From IMG/VR virus record IMGVR_UViG_3300035725_000010, positions 1 to 23,355 of that record: a stretch of 23,355 bases of DNA; one strand, written 5' to 3'. The notes beneath the pieces were generated by a model that was given only the letters and a program-made list of their open reading frames with translations, searched no databases and was not told where the DNA came from. Made by a program: the position numbers and the translations under genes. The stretch is from a virus. Positions 1 to 5,472 of the stretch are shown here, in pieces. The first letter of the stretch is position 1. Each line of letters starts with the position of its first letter.

Positions 1-209
1 CAGAACGCCTTGCACTGGGCGACCGCGGCTGCCTGGGCATCAGACAACCGCGGGTCGTCCAGACCTTTTTCCGCCGCGTCGTGTTGCAGCGTGCCCGCCT
101 CCGCCGCCTCGTTGGTGCCCCCTGACGGGGTCCAACATGGGCAGGCCTCCCGAGCCTGTAGCGTGCTCGGAGAATAAGGGTGGTGAACTCGGGTCGCTGC
201 GTTGCTCAT
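1..209 (-). CDS. PD-(D/E)XK (RecB/Cas4-like) nuclease, N-terminal part
   Basis: Partial gene: it starts with ATG at 209 and runs off the left edge, so only 69 codons are visible. The N-terminus carries the pattern SPSTLQARE-CP (residues 13-25), then NEAAEAGTLQHDAAEKGL. This corresponds to the 'SpSxLxxxxxCP ... ExAxxGTxxHxxxE' start of RecB/AddB/Cas4-type PD-(D/E)XK nucleases, which phages use for recombination or DNA end processing. The catalytic D...ExK motif would lie outside the window, so the activity is inferred. It is the first gene after promoter P1, with the ATG 6 nt beyond the GGGATA element, implying a leaderless or near-leaderless mRNA. Alternative: another phage protein with the same N-terminal motif (DUF2800-type). 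Confidence 0.7.
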   Translation of the reverse strand, partial: MSNAATRVHHPYSPSTLQAREACPCWTPSGGTNEAAEAGTLQHDAAEKGLDDPRLSDAQAAAVAQCKAF

Positions 210-215
210 TACATC

Positions 216-247
216 TATCCCAGTGTAGGTTTTTCTGGAATTGTCAA
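216..247 (-). promoter_or_regulatory. Promoter P1, class I (TTGACA-N20-GGGATA)
   Basis: On the minus strand TTGACA is followed after 14 nt by TACACTGGGATAG. The same block with the same 20-nt spacing between TTGACA and GGGATA occurs at 4484-4515, 15272-15303 and 16405-16436, each directly ahead of a minus-strand gene. Here the ATG of the nuclease gene follows GGGATA by 6 nt. No sigma70-type -10 box sits at the usual 16-18 nt spacing. Confidence 0.75.
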
Positions 248-251
248 GGGG

Positions 252-428
252 TCACTCCCCCATGACGCGCTTTTTCATCTTTTCGTGCGAAGGCACGAAC
301 CCGTGGTCCGCGGCATTTAAGAGCCGCTTCTGGGCCGCAGCGTTTTTCTTGGTCATGCACTTCCCCTTGCTTCCGCCGGGCGTGCTGTTGCTGTAGCCAC
401 ACTTGGTCTTTTTGGTTTTTACTGGCAT
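252..428 (-). CDS. Small basic protein, unknown function (58 aa)
   Basis: ATG at 428, stop TGA at 252-254. The 58-residue product is lysine-rich (starts MPVKTKKTKCGY, ends MKKRVMGE) with two cysteines (C10, C24) and no recognised domain. A strong Shine-Dalgarno (AGGAGG) lies about 10 nt upstream of the ATG, inside the end of the preceding gene, whose stop overlaps this start by 10 bp. That placement supports it as the last gene of the operon headed by P8. Its stop is only a few bases from the -35 element of P1. A nucleic-acid-binding role is possible from composition only. Confidence 0.75.
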   Translation of the reverse strand: MPVKTKKTKCGYSNSTPGGSKGKCMTKKNAAAQKRLLNAADHGFVPSHEKMKKRVMGE

Positions 429-634
429 AACGTGTTCACCTCCTCTTCGAAATACGGTCCGAACATCCAGTGGATGTCTCGGTAAGTTGTCAGCCGTTCA
501 GGCTCGATGCGTTGTCGCCAACGTCGCAGGAACTTCGTCCTCCGCTTGTGCGACCAGCCGGCGCGCAGCTGCCCCGGACGGAAAAGCAGCCCGGCCTCTT
601 CGGTGGTGACGCACCACGCGGTGTTAATATTCAA
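419..634 (-). CDS. Hypothetical protein, basic, 71 aa (TTG start assumed)
   Basis: This open frame lies between two well-supported genes. The only start that fits is TTG at 634, which overlaps the preceding stop (TAA at 624-626); no ATG or GTG lies nearby in frame. The protein is rich in Arg, Trp and Tyr, with a basic middle (AGWSHKRRTKFLRRWRQR) and an acidic tail. No family recognised. The last codons contain the ribosome binding site of the next gene. Coding status is supported by operon packing and the absence of any other explanation for the space; the start is uncertain. Confidence 0.5.
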   Translation of the reverse strand: MNINTAWCVTTEEAGLLFRPGQLRAGWSHKRRTKFLRRWRQRIEPERLTTYRDIHWMFGPYFEEEVNTLCQ

Positions 635-1175
635 GACGGAGGATTTCGATGCTGCCTTCATAGATGAAGGAGGACACCTCGGCCACGCAGCCGGTCTGCG
701 GCTCGATGAAGAAAACTTCGCCATCGCTCCGCACCACAAAATTCAATACGTGATACCCGTGCGCCCACTTGCCCGCGGACGCGGGGGCCAGCGCGGAGTA
801 GTCCCCGTCGATTTTCACGTAGGCCTTGCCGATGAGCACGCCGGGCGCCTCGCCGTGCCACTTGCGCACGCTCCAGACCGCCGCGAGATATTTCATCTCG
901 GTCGCCTTGTCGTCGCAGTCGAACACCTCGGGCAGCCAGGGGATTTGCTCTCGCTTCGCCTCGTAGAAGCGGAGGAAGTCCTCTATCAGCGCCTGGGTAG
1001 GCGCGACATAGAGCCCGTCCTCGGGACCGGTGTAGGGGGAGTCCGGCTCGAAGTGCATCCGCGCCGAGATGGCGGCGACGGCATCCAGGGCATCCACGAC
1101 TTCGGGGGTTTGGGGAGGGTTTTCGTCGGCGAAGAGAGTCGCCGCCGCCAGCAGGAGAATTGCTATCAATTTCAC
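624..1175 (-). CDS. Secreted papain-like protein (lectin MOA-related type)
   Basis: GTG start at 1175 gives 183 aa beginning with a typical signal peptide (MKLIAILLLAAATLFADE), so export is expected. The mature part has a Cys in FDCDDKATE (C87), a His in GYHVLNFVV (H142) and a Glu in FFIEPQTG (E158). This spacing resembles the Cys-His-Glu arrangement of the papain-like domain of the Marasmius oreades agglutinin family, which recurs in phage proteins. Enzymatic activity is inferred. A longer in-frame TTG start at 1202 would put extra polar residues ahead of the signal peptide and is less likely. It heads an operon under P8; GGAAG lies just upstream of the GTG. A role at the cell envelope (lysis, entry or superinfection) is possible but not shown. 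Confidence 0.7.
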   Translation of the reverse strand: MKLIAILLLAAATLFADENPPQTPEVVDALDAVAAISARMHFEPDSPYTGPEDGLYVAPTQALIEDFLRFYEAKREQIPWLPEVFDCDDKATEMKYLAAVWSVRKWHGEAPGVLIGKAYVKIDGDYSALAPASAGKWAHGYHVLNFVVRSDGEVFFIEPQTGCVAEVSSFIYEGSIEILRLEY

Positions 1176-1183
1176 GTTCTTCC

Positions 1184-1215
1184 ATAAGAAGTGGTGAGGC
1201 AATTCGATTTGTCAA
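1184..1215 (-). promoter_or_regulatory. Promoter P8, class II (TTGACA-N16-CACTTCTTA)
   Basis: Minus-strand TTGACA (1210-1215) is followed after exactly 16 nt by CACTTCTTAT. The same block is found on the plus strand at 17778 and 21931, and with CACCTCTTAA at 16594. The start codon (GTG, 1175) lies 34 nt after TTGACA. The TGA stop of the upstream metallopeptidase gene is embedded inside the TTGACA hexamer. Confidence 0.7.
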
Positions 1216-1556
1216 CGGGCTTTTTTGCACAGCCGGCGGAGGTCGTCATACACGCCGTCGTCCAACAGCCTGTGCAGGATTATTACGTGCAGGGAAAACC
1301 ATAGCCGCTTATGGTTCTGGTGTTCCAGGTGCGCCAGCTCGTGCGCCATGGTGTCGATGATTTGGTAGGCGATGGGTCGGTCCCCGTTGCGGCGAAGCTG
1401 AATGCGGATGCGGCCGTCGCTGGAGCAGTCGCCGTAAAAGTTTTTGTGCGGCGCCATCCGCCCCACCTTACGCAGCGGCAAACCGAACTCGCGCGCGTAA
1501 ACGTGCAGCGTGCGACGGACGTAGCGCCACAGCTCAGCGTCGGATGGTGCGGACAT
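1212..1556 (-). CDS. SprT/YgjP-like zinc metallopeptidase
   Basis: 114 aa from ATG 1556. The zinc-binding motif HELAH is at residues 72-76 (DTMAHELAHLEHQNH), with a further His at 82 and the aromatic W86F87 that typically follows in WLM/YgjP/SprT-like peptidases. The short length suggests little beyond the catalytic core. Eukaryotic SPRTN relatives cleave DNA-protein crosslinks, but the phage role is unknown. It overlaps the preceding gene by 23 bp and is the last gene of the P2 operon. Its stop codon lies within the -35 hexamer of P8. Confidence 0.75.
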   Translation of the reverse strand: MSAPSDAELWRYVRRTLHVYAREFGLPLRKVGRMAPHKNFYGDCSSDGRIRIQLRRNGDRPIAYQIIDTMAHELAHLEHQNHKRLWFSLHVIILHRLLDDGVYDDLRRLCKKAR

Positions 1557-1950
1557 AGCGGTGCTTGTGGTCGTAGAGTCGGCCGCTATCGGCGTCGTAG
1601 TAGCCGGCCGGCGGCGCGATGCGCGCGTTGCGGTCCTCGGGGTCCCACTTGGGCCACAGCTTTTCCATCAGCCACTCCGACGGAAAAAGCAGCGCGAGGA
1701 TTTCCTTGGGGTTGGGCCAGCCGAAGGCCGCGCGAAATTCCTTGAACCGCGCCAGCACGCCCGTCTTGTTCGGGCGCCGGACCAGGGACACCCGGCGGCG
1801 GTCGGTCCGGTTGGCCTCGGCCAGGATTTCGTCGAGCTGGTCCGCGGGCGACTTGTGCGCACTCCCTACCCGCGGCAGTGCGGCGTAGTAGCCGCGCTCG
1901 CGGTCCCGCTGCGCGCGTGACTTGAACTTGGATTTGAGCCAGCTAAACAT
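1534..1950 (-). CDS. Hypothetical protein, 138 aa
   Basis: ATG at 1950. Basic N-terminus (FSWLKSKFKSRAQRDRERGYY), a Trp-rich middle (ALLFPSEWLMEKLWPKW) and a Tyr/Asp-rich end (PAGYYDADSGRLYDHKHRYV). No family recognised. It overlaps both neighbours (8 bp upstream, 23 bp downstream), which supports translational coupling in the P2 operon. Confidence 0.75.
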   Translation of the reverse strand: MFSWLKSKFKSRAQRDRERGYYAALPRVGSAHKSPADQLDEILAEANRTDRRRVSLVRRPNKTGVLARFKEFRAAFGWPNPKEILALLFPSEWLMEKLWPKWDPEDRNARIAPPAGYYDADSGRLYDHKHRYVRTIRR

Positions 1951-2176
1951 GCTTCAAGGTGGCGTTGAAGGGTTTGATGATGTCGAGCCCGGGGACGTGG
2001 TGCAGGCAACCGTTCTTCAGTTCAACGGCGTTGTAGTCCTGCACAAACGCATCGTTGCCGGTCACGGCGGCGATTTTTATCAGCGACAGGCTCACGTCAT
2101 CCTTGAACCAAGTGAAGGTCTCTCCGACCTTGATTTGGTTAAAACAAAACGGCGGGGGGAATTCAATGGTTAACAT
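1943..2176 (-). CDS. Hypothetical protein, 77 aa
   Basis: ATG at 2176, one base after the TAA of the fusion gene (TAATATG). The sequence alternates hydrophobic and polar residues (GETFTWFKDDVSLSLIKIAAV), suggesting a small beta-rich domain. No family recognised. Overlaps the next start by 8 bp. Confidence 0.75.
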   Translation of the reverse strand: MLTIEFPPPFCFNQIKVGETFTWFKDDVSLSLIKIAAVTGNDAFVQDYNAVELKNGCLHHVPGLDIIKPFNATLKHV

Positions 2177-2177
2177 A

Positions 2178-3122
2178 TTACTTGGTGGTCAGTTCGTTGA
2201 TGACTTTCGTGGCCGCACCTTTTATCGGTCGGTCGTCCACCAGCGTCCCGCACGCGTGCGCGTCCAGGATGATGGCGAAGCAGGCCATGGCGTGGGCGGC
2301 GTGCGGCTGGTTGCTCTCCGAGTCGTTGTCCTCTCCATCGAGGATTTGCAGCAGGTGCCGCCAAGCCGCGGACAGATAGACCGTCAGCTTCACGGGCGTC
2401 GCGGGATTGCGCCAGTTGAAGGGCGTGTATTTCTTCGCGCCCAGTTCCATGACGCGTGACAGATAGACCAGCGACGCGGTGGGAATGAGCGTCATCGGCG
2501 GCTTCTTCATGCCGAGCACGTCCTTGGGGTTCGTGCCGACAGTCACTGCCGGTGCGGTGTCGTTCGCGATTTGCAGAAACGGTCCGTCGCCGGTATGGAC
2601 GGAAAAATACTCCAGCCGCTTTGCGCCGCGCCAGTCGAACACCGCCTTCTCCGCGGTGGCGCCCTTGGACTTTTCGTAGCCCGGGAGCGCGACGTAGCCA
2701 GCGCACGACATGATGGCCTTGAGGTCGCGACGCACCACCTGCTCCGCGTCCATGCCGGCGGGATACGTGGTGAAGTCGTGGCCGGGCTTCAGTGATTCAA
2801 TTTCGAAACCGTCTTCGCGGTCCAGCTCGGCGGGGTTCACGGCCTCGTAGCCGGCGTTGCGAAGGTTCTCGGCCATGCCGTAGAACGCGGGGAAGTTGTA
2901 TTTGTCAAAGCCCCGCATCGGCCCAAGGATGTAAATGCGCTTGGGGTTCACTGTCGGCGGAAGCTCCAGCGAGTCGTTGCCACTCATAGAACCACTCGGT
3001 GTGGGTCCAGTCGGCGTGGCCGGCGCGACGCCACACGTTGCCTTGACCTGTTGGATGATTCGATGCAGCTCCGCAAAAGTCTGCGGGCCATTCTTCGTTT
3101 GTGCGATGTCTTCGATGCTCAT
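2178..3122 (-). CDS. Fusion: DUF4406 (nucleoside deoxyribosyltransferase-like) + dATP/dGTP diphosphohydrolase domain
   Basis: 314 aa from ATG 3122. Residues 61-172 read as a DUF4406 Rossmann-like domain related to nucleoside 2-deoxyribosyltransferases: KRIYILGPMRGFDKYNFPAF at the start, then GYEAVNPAEL, then GYEKSKGATAE with the conserved late Glu. Residues 197-298 match the dATP/dGTP diphosphohydrolase N-terminal family: NPKDVLGMKKPP, MELGAKKYTPFNWR, AAWRHLLQILDGEDND and HAAHAMACF, with the acidic and histidine residues expected for metal binding. Known relatives of the second domain (MazZ-like) hydrolyse dGTP to dGMP in phages with modified purines. Linking both in one chain suggests nucleotide-pool remodelling. 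No PurZ or DatZ is present in the window, so a modified genome cannot be claimed. The first 55 residues are Pro/Ser/Thr-rich linker. Confidence 0.8.
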   Translation of the reverse strand: MSIEDIAQTKNGPQTFAELHRIIQQVKATCGVAPATPTGPTPSGSMSGNDSLELPPTVNPKRIYILGPMRGFDKYNFPAFYGMAENLRNAGYEAVNPAELDREDGFEIESLKPGHDFTTYPAGMDAEQVVRRDLKAIMSCAGYVALPGYEKSKGATAEKAVFDWRGAKRLEYFSVHTGDGPFLQIANDTAPAVTVGTNPKDVLGMKKPPMTLIPTASLVYLSRVMELGAKKYTPFNWRNPATPVKLTVYLSAAWRHLLQILDGEDNDSESNQPHAAHAMACFAIILDAHACGTLVDDRPIKGAATKVINELTTK

Positions 3123-3124
3123 GT

Positions 3125-3310
3125 TCAGTGGGTTGGTCCGACGATTTCATTGAGGGAATTCGGTTCGTCGCCACGGGGGCGGTCGAGGCCCGACGGTGCC
3201 AGGGGTTGTTCGGTCCGGGGAAACACAGGACGAGCGAGGGCACGCAGGCGCTCAGCACTTTTTGCCTCCACGATAATTCTGCGCAGCTCACGATAGAATT
3301 CTCGGTTCAT
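3125..3310 (-). CDS. Hypothetical protein, 61 aa
   Basis: ATG at 3310; stop TGA two bases before the start of the fusion gene. Basic, helical N-terminus (MNREFYRELRRIIVEAKSAERL) and Pro-rich C-terminus. No family recognised. Supported by position in the tightly packed P2 operon. Confidence 0.6.
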   Translation of the reverse strand: MNREFYRELRRIIVEAKSAERLRALARPVFPRTEQPLAPSGLDRPRGDEPNSLNEIVGPTH

Positions 3311-3343
3311 TTTGGATTTGAATTGGGGTCCGTTCGACTTTCA

Positions 3344-3739
3344 TTAACCGACTTTTTGCAGCCGGCGCAGGCGGGCTGTGCGGGTGTCCCTTTTGGCCGG
3401 CGTCCGGGTCCGTTTCACGATAAGCCCTTGAACCAGAGCCAGTTGCCGTTCCCAGGTCGCGCGGTCGCGGGCAACTGCTTGGTCGATGACCGACCCGGCG
3501 CCGCCGTGTTCCGCAATGAGACGGTCACAATTTGCCAGGAGGCGAAGGAGGCGCGTTTGTTGCCGTCCCAGGTAGGACAGTGGCCGGGCTTCCAGGCGCG
3601 CGAGAAAAGCCGTCTCGGTGTAGCGCGAGGGGAGCAGGTATCGCGGCGTCCGCTTAGCCGCCTTGCGTGCTGTCGCGCGGTGTTGCTGGCGCGTCAGGCG
3701 CAGGCTCGGGATTCGTTCTTCGTTGTGATTCGTGTTCAT
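3344..3739 (-). CDS. Basic hypothetical protein, about 131 aa
   Basis: Very Arg/Lys-rich and probably helical, with a long amphipathic stretch (RRQQTRLLRLLANCDRL-like) near the middle and a basic tail (RLRRLQKVG). Possible DNA-binding or structural role from composition only. ATG at 3739 is chosen; ATG at 3763 is also in frame. Either start overlaps the preceding gene strongly (86 bp or 110 bp), which is unusual in this window, so the true start may be further in. Confidence 0.6.
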   Translation of the reverse strand: MNTNHNEERIPSLRLTRQQHRATARKAAKRTPRYLLPSRYTETAFLARLEARPLSYLGRQQTRLLRLLANCDRLIAEHGGAGSVIDQAVARDRATWERQLALVQGLIVKRTRTPAKRDTRTARLRRLQKVG

Positions 3740-3992
3740 CGTTCTTTTGTTGGTCGTTGGCAATGGCTACGGCGTTCCCGCATATCTCGCACAGGCGAAG
3801 CAGGCGCCCCGTGGCCGAATCTTTTATGACGATGCGCCGGACCTCCAGGTTCGCCAGCGCGTCGGACGGCGTAACGTCACGGTCCGCGAAATACGATGTC
3901 GGCCGGGCCGTCGTCAGGTATGCCAGCCGGTTGCAAGTCCGGTCGCACTCGATATGCCAGCGGCAAAGCGGGTTCTCGCAAAACTTGCTCAT
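3654..3992 (-). CDS. Small zinc-finger-like protein, 112 aa
   Basis: ATG at 3992 overlaps the preceding stop (ATGA). Two cysteine clusters suggest metal binding: CENPLCRWHIEC near the N-terminus and LCEICGNAV around residue 77. The C-terminal 35 residues are Pro/Asp/Gln-rich and look disordered. Function unknown. The 3' end overlaps the next gene by an unusually long 86 bp. Confidence 0.7.
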   Translation of the reverse strand: MSKFCENPLCRWHIECDRTCNRLAYLTTARPTSYFADRDVTPSDALANLEVRRIVIKDSATGRLLRLCEICGNAVAIANDQQKNDEHESQRRTNPEPAPDAPATPRDSTQGG

Positions 3993-4477
3993 TCGATGCG
4001 CAGCTTCAGGTCCCGCGCGGTGTTGCCCAGCAGGCCGGCAATGGACTGCGCGAGGTTCGCCGCCAGCGCGCCGCCCAGGATGTAGCCGCCGGTGATGTTC
4101 ACGGGCGTGCCCCGCAGGCGGTCGCGCAGGGTGATGTGGGCGCGGTCCTGGCCGCGGCTGAAGCGAAGCATGATGACGCACGCGGCCCCGTGGAAGAACA
4201 CTTGCCCCACGTCCAGCACGGGGGAGGCATCGCCCTCGCGCGGGAACAGCTGCCGGACGGTCTGCCCGTCGGTCAGGCGGATTAGCCCCTTGTCGCGCTT
4301 CTCGATTTTGCTGCCCACGCGCGCGACCTGTTTCGCGTCCGGGTGCAGCTTGCGCACTTCGCGCAGCAGGTCGTTATAGACCTCCTTCGCGGCTGCCCCG
4401 ACGGCGTTGCAGGGGACCTCAACGGTGCAGGGCGCGCCGTCAACCAGAAATTCACCGACGATGACGTTGTTACTCAT
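3989..4477 (-). CDS. Hypothetical protein, 162 aa, head of P2 operon
   Basis: ATG at 4477, 6 nt beyond the GGGATA of promoter P2, so the mRNA is probably leaderless. No family recognised. The C-terminal part has a Gly/Ala-rich segment (NITGGYILGGALAANLAQSIAGLL) that is moderately hydrophobic and could be a single membrane-associated helix. It starts a run of nine overlapping genes. Confidence 0.75.
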   Translation of the reverse strand: MSNNVIVGEFLVDGAPCTVEVPCNAVGAAAKEVYNDLLREVRKLHPDAKQVARVGSKIEKRDKGLIRLTDGQTVRQLFPREGDASPVLDVGQVFFHGAACVIMLRFSRGQDRAHITLRDRLRGTPVNITGGYILGGALAANLAQSIAGLLGNTARDLKLRIE

Positions 4478-4482
4478 TCTAC

Positions 4483-4722
4483 CTATCCCAGTGTGGACTT
4501 TTTCGGAAATGTCAACCCCCCGGGATTAGGATTCGCGCGGGCGTAGATGCGCAGCGCGTTCCCGCGGCGGTCCACGACGAGCACCTCGCCGCTGTAAAAG
4601 CGCGCGATGCAGTGCGCCAGCTGTATCCGCATGGCGGGCGGGATGGTTGGGTCGTCGTGGCTCGGGAAGCCGATGTCCGCGAACCGGGCGTCTAGTTCTT
4701 TTTCGAGTTTGTTGAGTTTCAT
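4483..4722 (-). CDS. Hypothetical protein, 79 aa, 3' end runs through promoter P2
   Basis: ATG at 4722 overlaps the preceding stop (ATGA). Helical N-terminus (MKLNKLEKELDARF). The last ten codons are the promoter P2 sequence itself, read as LTFPKKSTLG and ending at the TAG within GGGATAG. The reading frame therefore doubles as a promoter. No family recognised. Confidence 0.7.
   Translation of the reverse strand: MKLNKLEKELDARFADIGFPSHDDPTIPPAMRIQLAHCIARFYSGEVLVVDRRGNALRIYARANPNPGGLTFPKKSTLG
4484..4515 (-). promoter_or_regulatory. Promoter P2, class I
   Basis: Minus-strand TTGACA (4510-4515), 20 nt, GGGATA (4484-4489), with CACACT directly before GGGATA. ATG of the 162-aa gene follows by 6 nt. 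It lies inside the 3' end of the previous gene. Confidence 0.8.
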
Positions 4723-5150
4723 GTGCGTTGAAAAATTCGCCACGCGTAAGCCACGCGGCGGCGTCGGAATTGTTTTGGTGCGTCAGAAAAAGGCACGGGC
4801 GTCTTGGTCCACGAGTCGCAGAATAGGCCCCCGTTTAAAAGGACAAAGTGGCCGGTCAGCGCGACAAGCGTGTCAGAATTTCCTCCGCCCCACCATGCGG
4901 ACAATTGCTTCAATGTCGGCTTGGCGTAGGCGGACAACTCGTGAAGATTCCACACTGTCTCAAACCCGTAGCCCATTGTCTCAAGCACGCACAGCACTTC
5001 GCTGGGGCGCATGCTCGATACCGGCTTGGCATCGCCGCGCCAATGCTGCACGGCGTCGCGTATCTCGCGCGTGCCGCGGCCGGTGATGGCGCTGATGGCC
5101 GCAGGGCCGCACCAAAGTTTTCCGCGCAGGTCGTGTTTGACGGTGTGCAT
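4719..5150 (-). CDS. C39-like cysteine peptidase
   Basis: 143 aa from ATG 5150, 2 nt after the previous stop. Catalytic candidates follow the papain/C39 order: Cys14 in KLWCGPAAISAITG, His101 in LTGHFVLLNGG and Asp112 in FCDSWT. C39 domains cleave after double glycines in bacteriocin exporters, but stand-alone phage and bacterial copies with this 'WCGPAA' pattern are of unknown target. No signal peptide. An in-frame start at 5180 would add a basic extension and is less likely because it overlaps the preceding gene. Confidence 0.7.
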   Translation of the reverse strand: MHTVKHDLRGKLWCGPAAISAITGRGTREIRDAVQHWRGDAKPVSSMRPSEVLCVLETMGYGFETVWNLHELSAYAKPTLKQLSAWWGGGNSDTLVALTGHFVLLNGGLFCDSWTKTPVPFSDAPKQFRRRRVAYAWRIFQRT

Positions 5151-5152
5151 AA

Positions 5153-5290
5153 TTATTCGGCTTCGTTTACAAAAACCCACTGGTCATCGGTTGCCAGCTC
5201 CAGCGCCTCTTCTGCTCGCTCAAAGTGCGGGGTGATTTCCACCCAGTTGTGGTAGGTGATTTTGTCCACCGTGGTGATGATGTATATCAT
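5153..5290 (-). CDS. Small hypothetical protein, 45 aa
   Basis: ATG at 5290, stop TAA at 5153-5155. Begins MIYIITTVDKITYHNW and ends DDQWVFVNEAE: a compact beta-rich, acidic protein. It fills the space between two coupled genes with TAA-A-ATG on one side and TAA-TT-ATG on the other. No family recognised. Confidence 0.75.
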   Translation of the reverse strand: MIYIITTVDKITYHNWVEITPHFERAEEALELATDDQWVFVNEAE

Positions 5291-5291
5291 T

Positions 5292-5471
5292 TTATTGGGT
5301 TCCCGGAAACCAGCCAGTGTGGGCGGTTGCCGAGATTTTTGCCGCGGTTAGCGCGCGGTCATACATTTCCAAAGAAACCAACGGCTGCGAACGACGCCCG
5401 GTGCGGAGCCGGACGTGCTCCGGCTGCACCGCGCGAATTTTCAAACAGATTGCGTAAACAGAATTTTTCAT
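5292..5471 (-). CDS. Small hypothetical protein, 59 aa
   Basis: ATG at 5471, preceded by a perfect Shine-Dalgarno (AAGGAG, 4-5 nt spacing) formed by the last codons of the helicase gene. Basic (KIRAVQPEHVRLRTGRR). No family recognised. The strong ribosome binding site shows that the host ribosome uses SD pairing for internal operon genes. Confidence 0.75.
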   Translation of the reverse strand: MKNSVYAICLKIRAVQPEHVRLRTGRRSQPLVSLEMYDRALTAAKISATAHTGWFPGTQ

Positions 5472-5472
5472 G

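Noticed and set aside
507-1187. 226-aa plus-strand ORF opposite the secreted protein gene
   Set aside because: Shadow of the minus-strand genes in GC-rich DNA; Arg/Gly/Val-rich composition, and the minus strand has a signal peptide and catalytic motif.
2178-3122. Claim that the phage has a 2-aminoadenine (Z) genome
   Set aside because: The MazZ-like domain alone is insufficient; neither PurZ nor DatZ is in the window.
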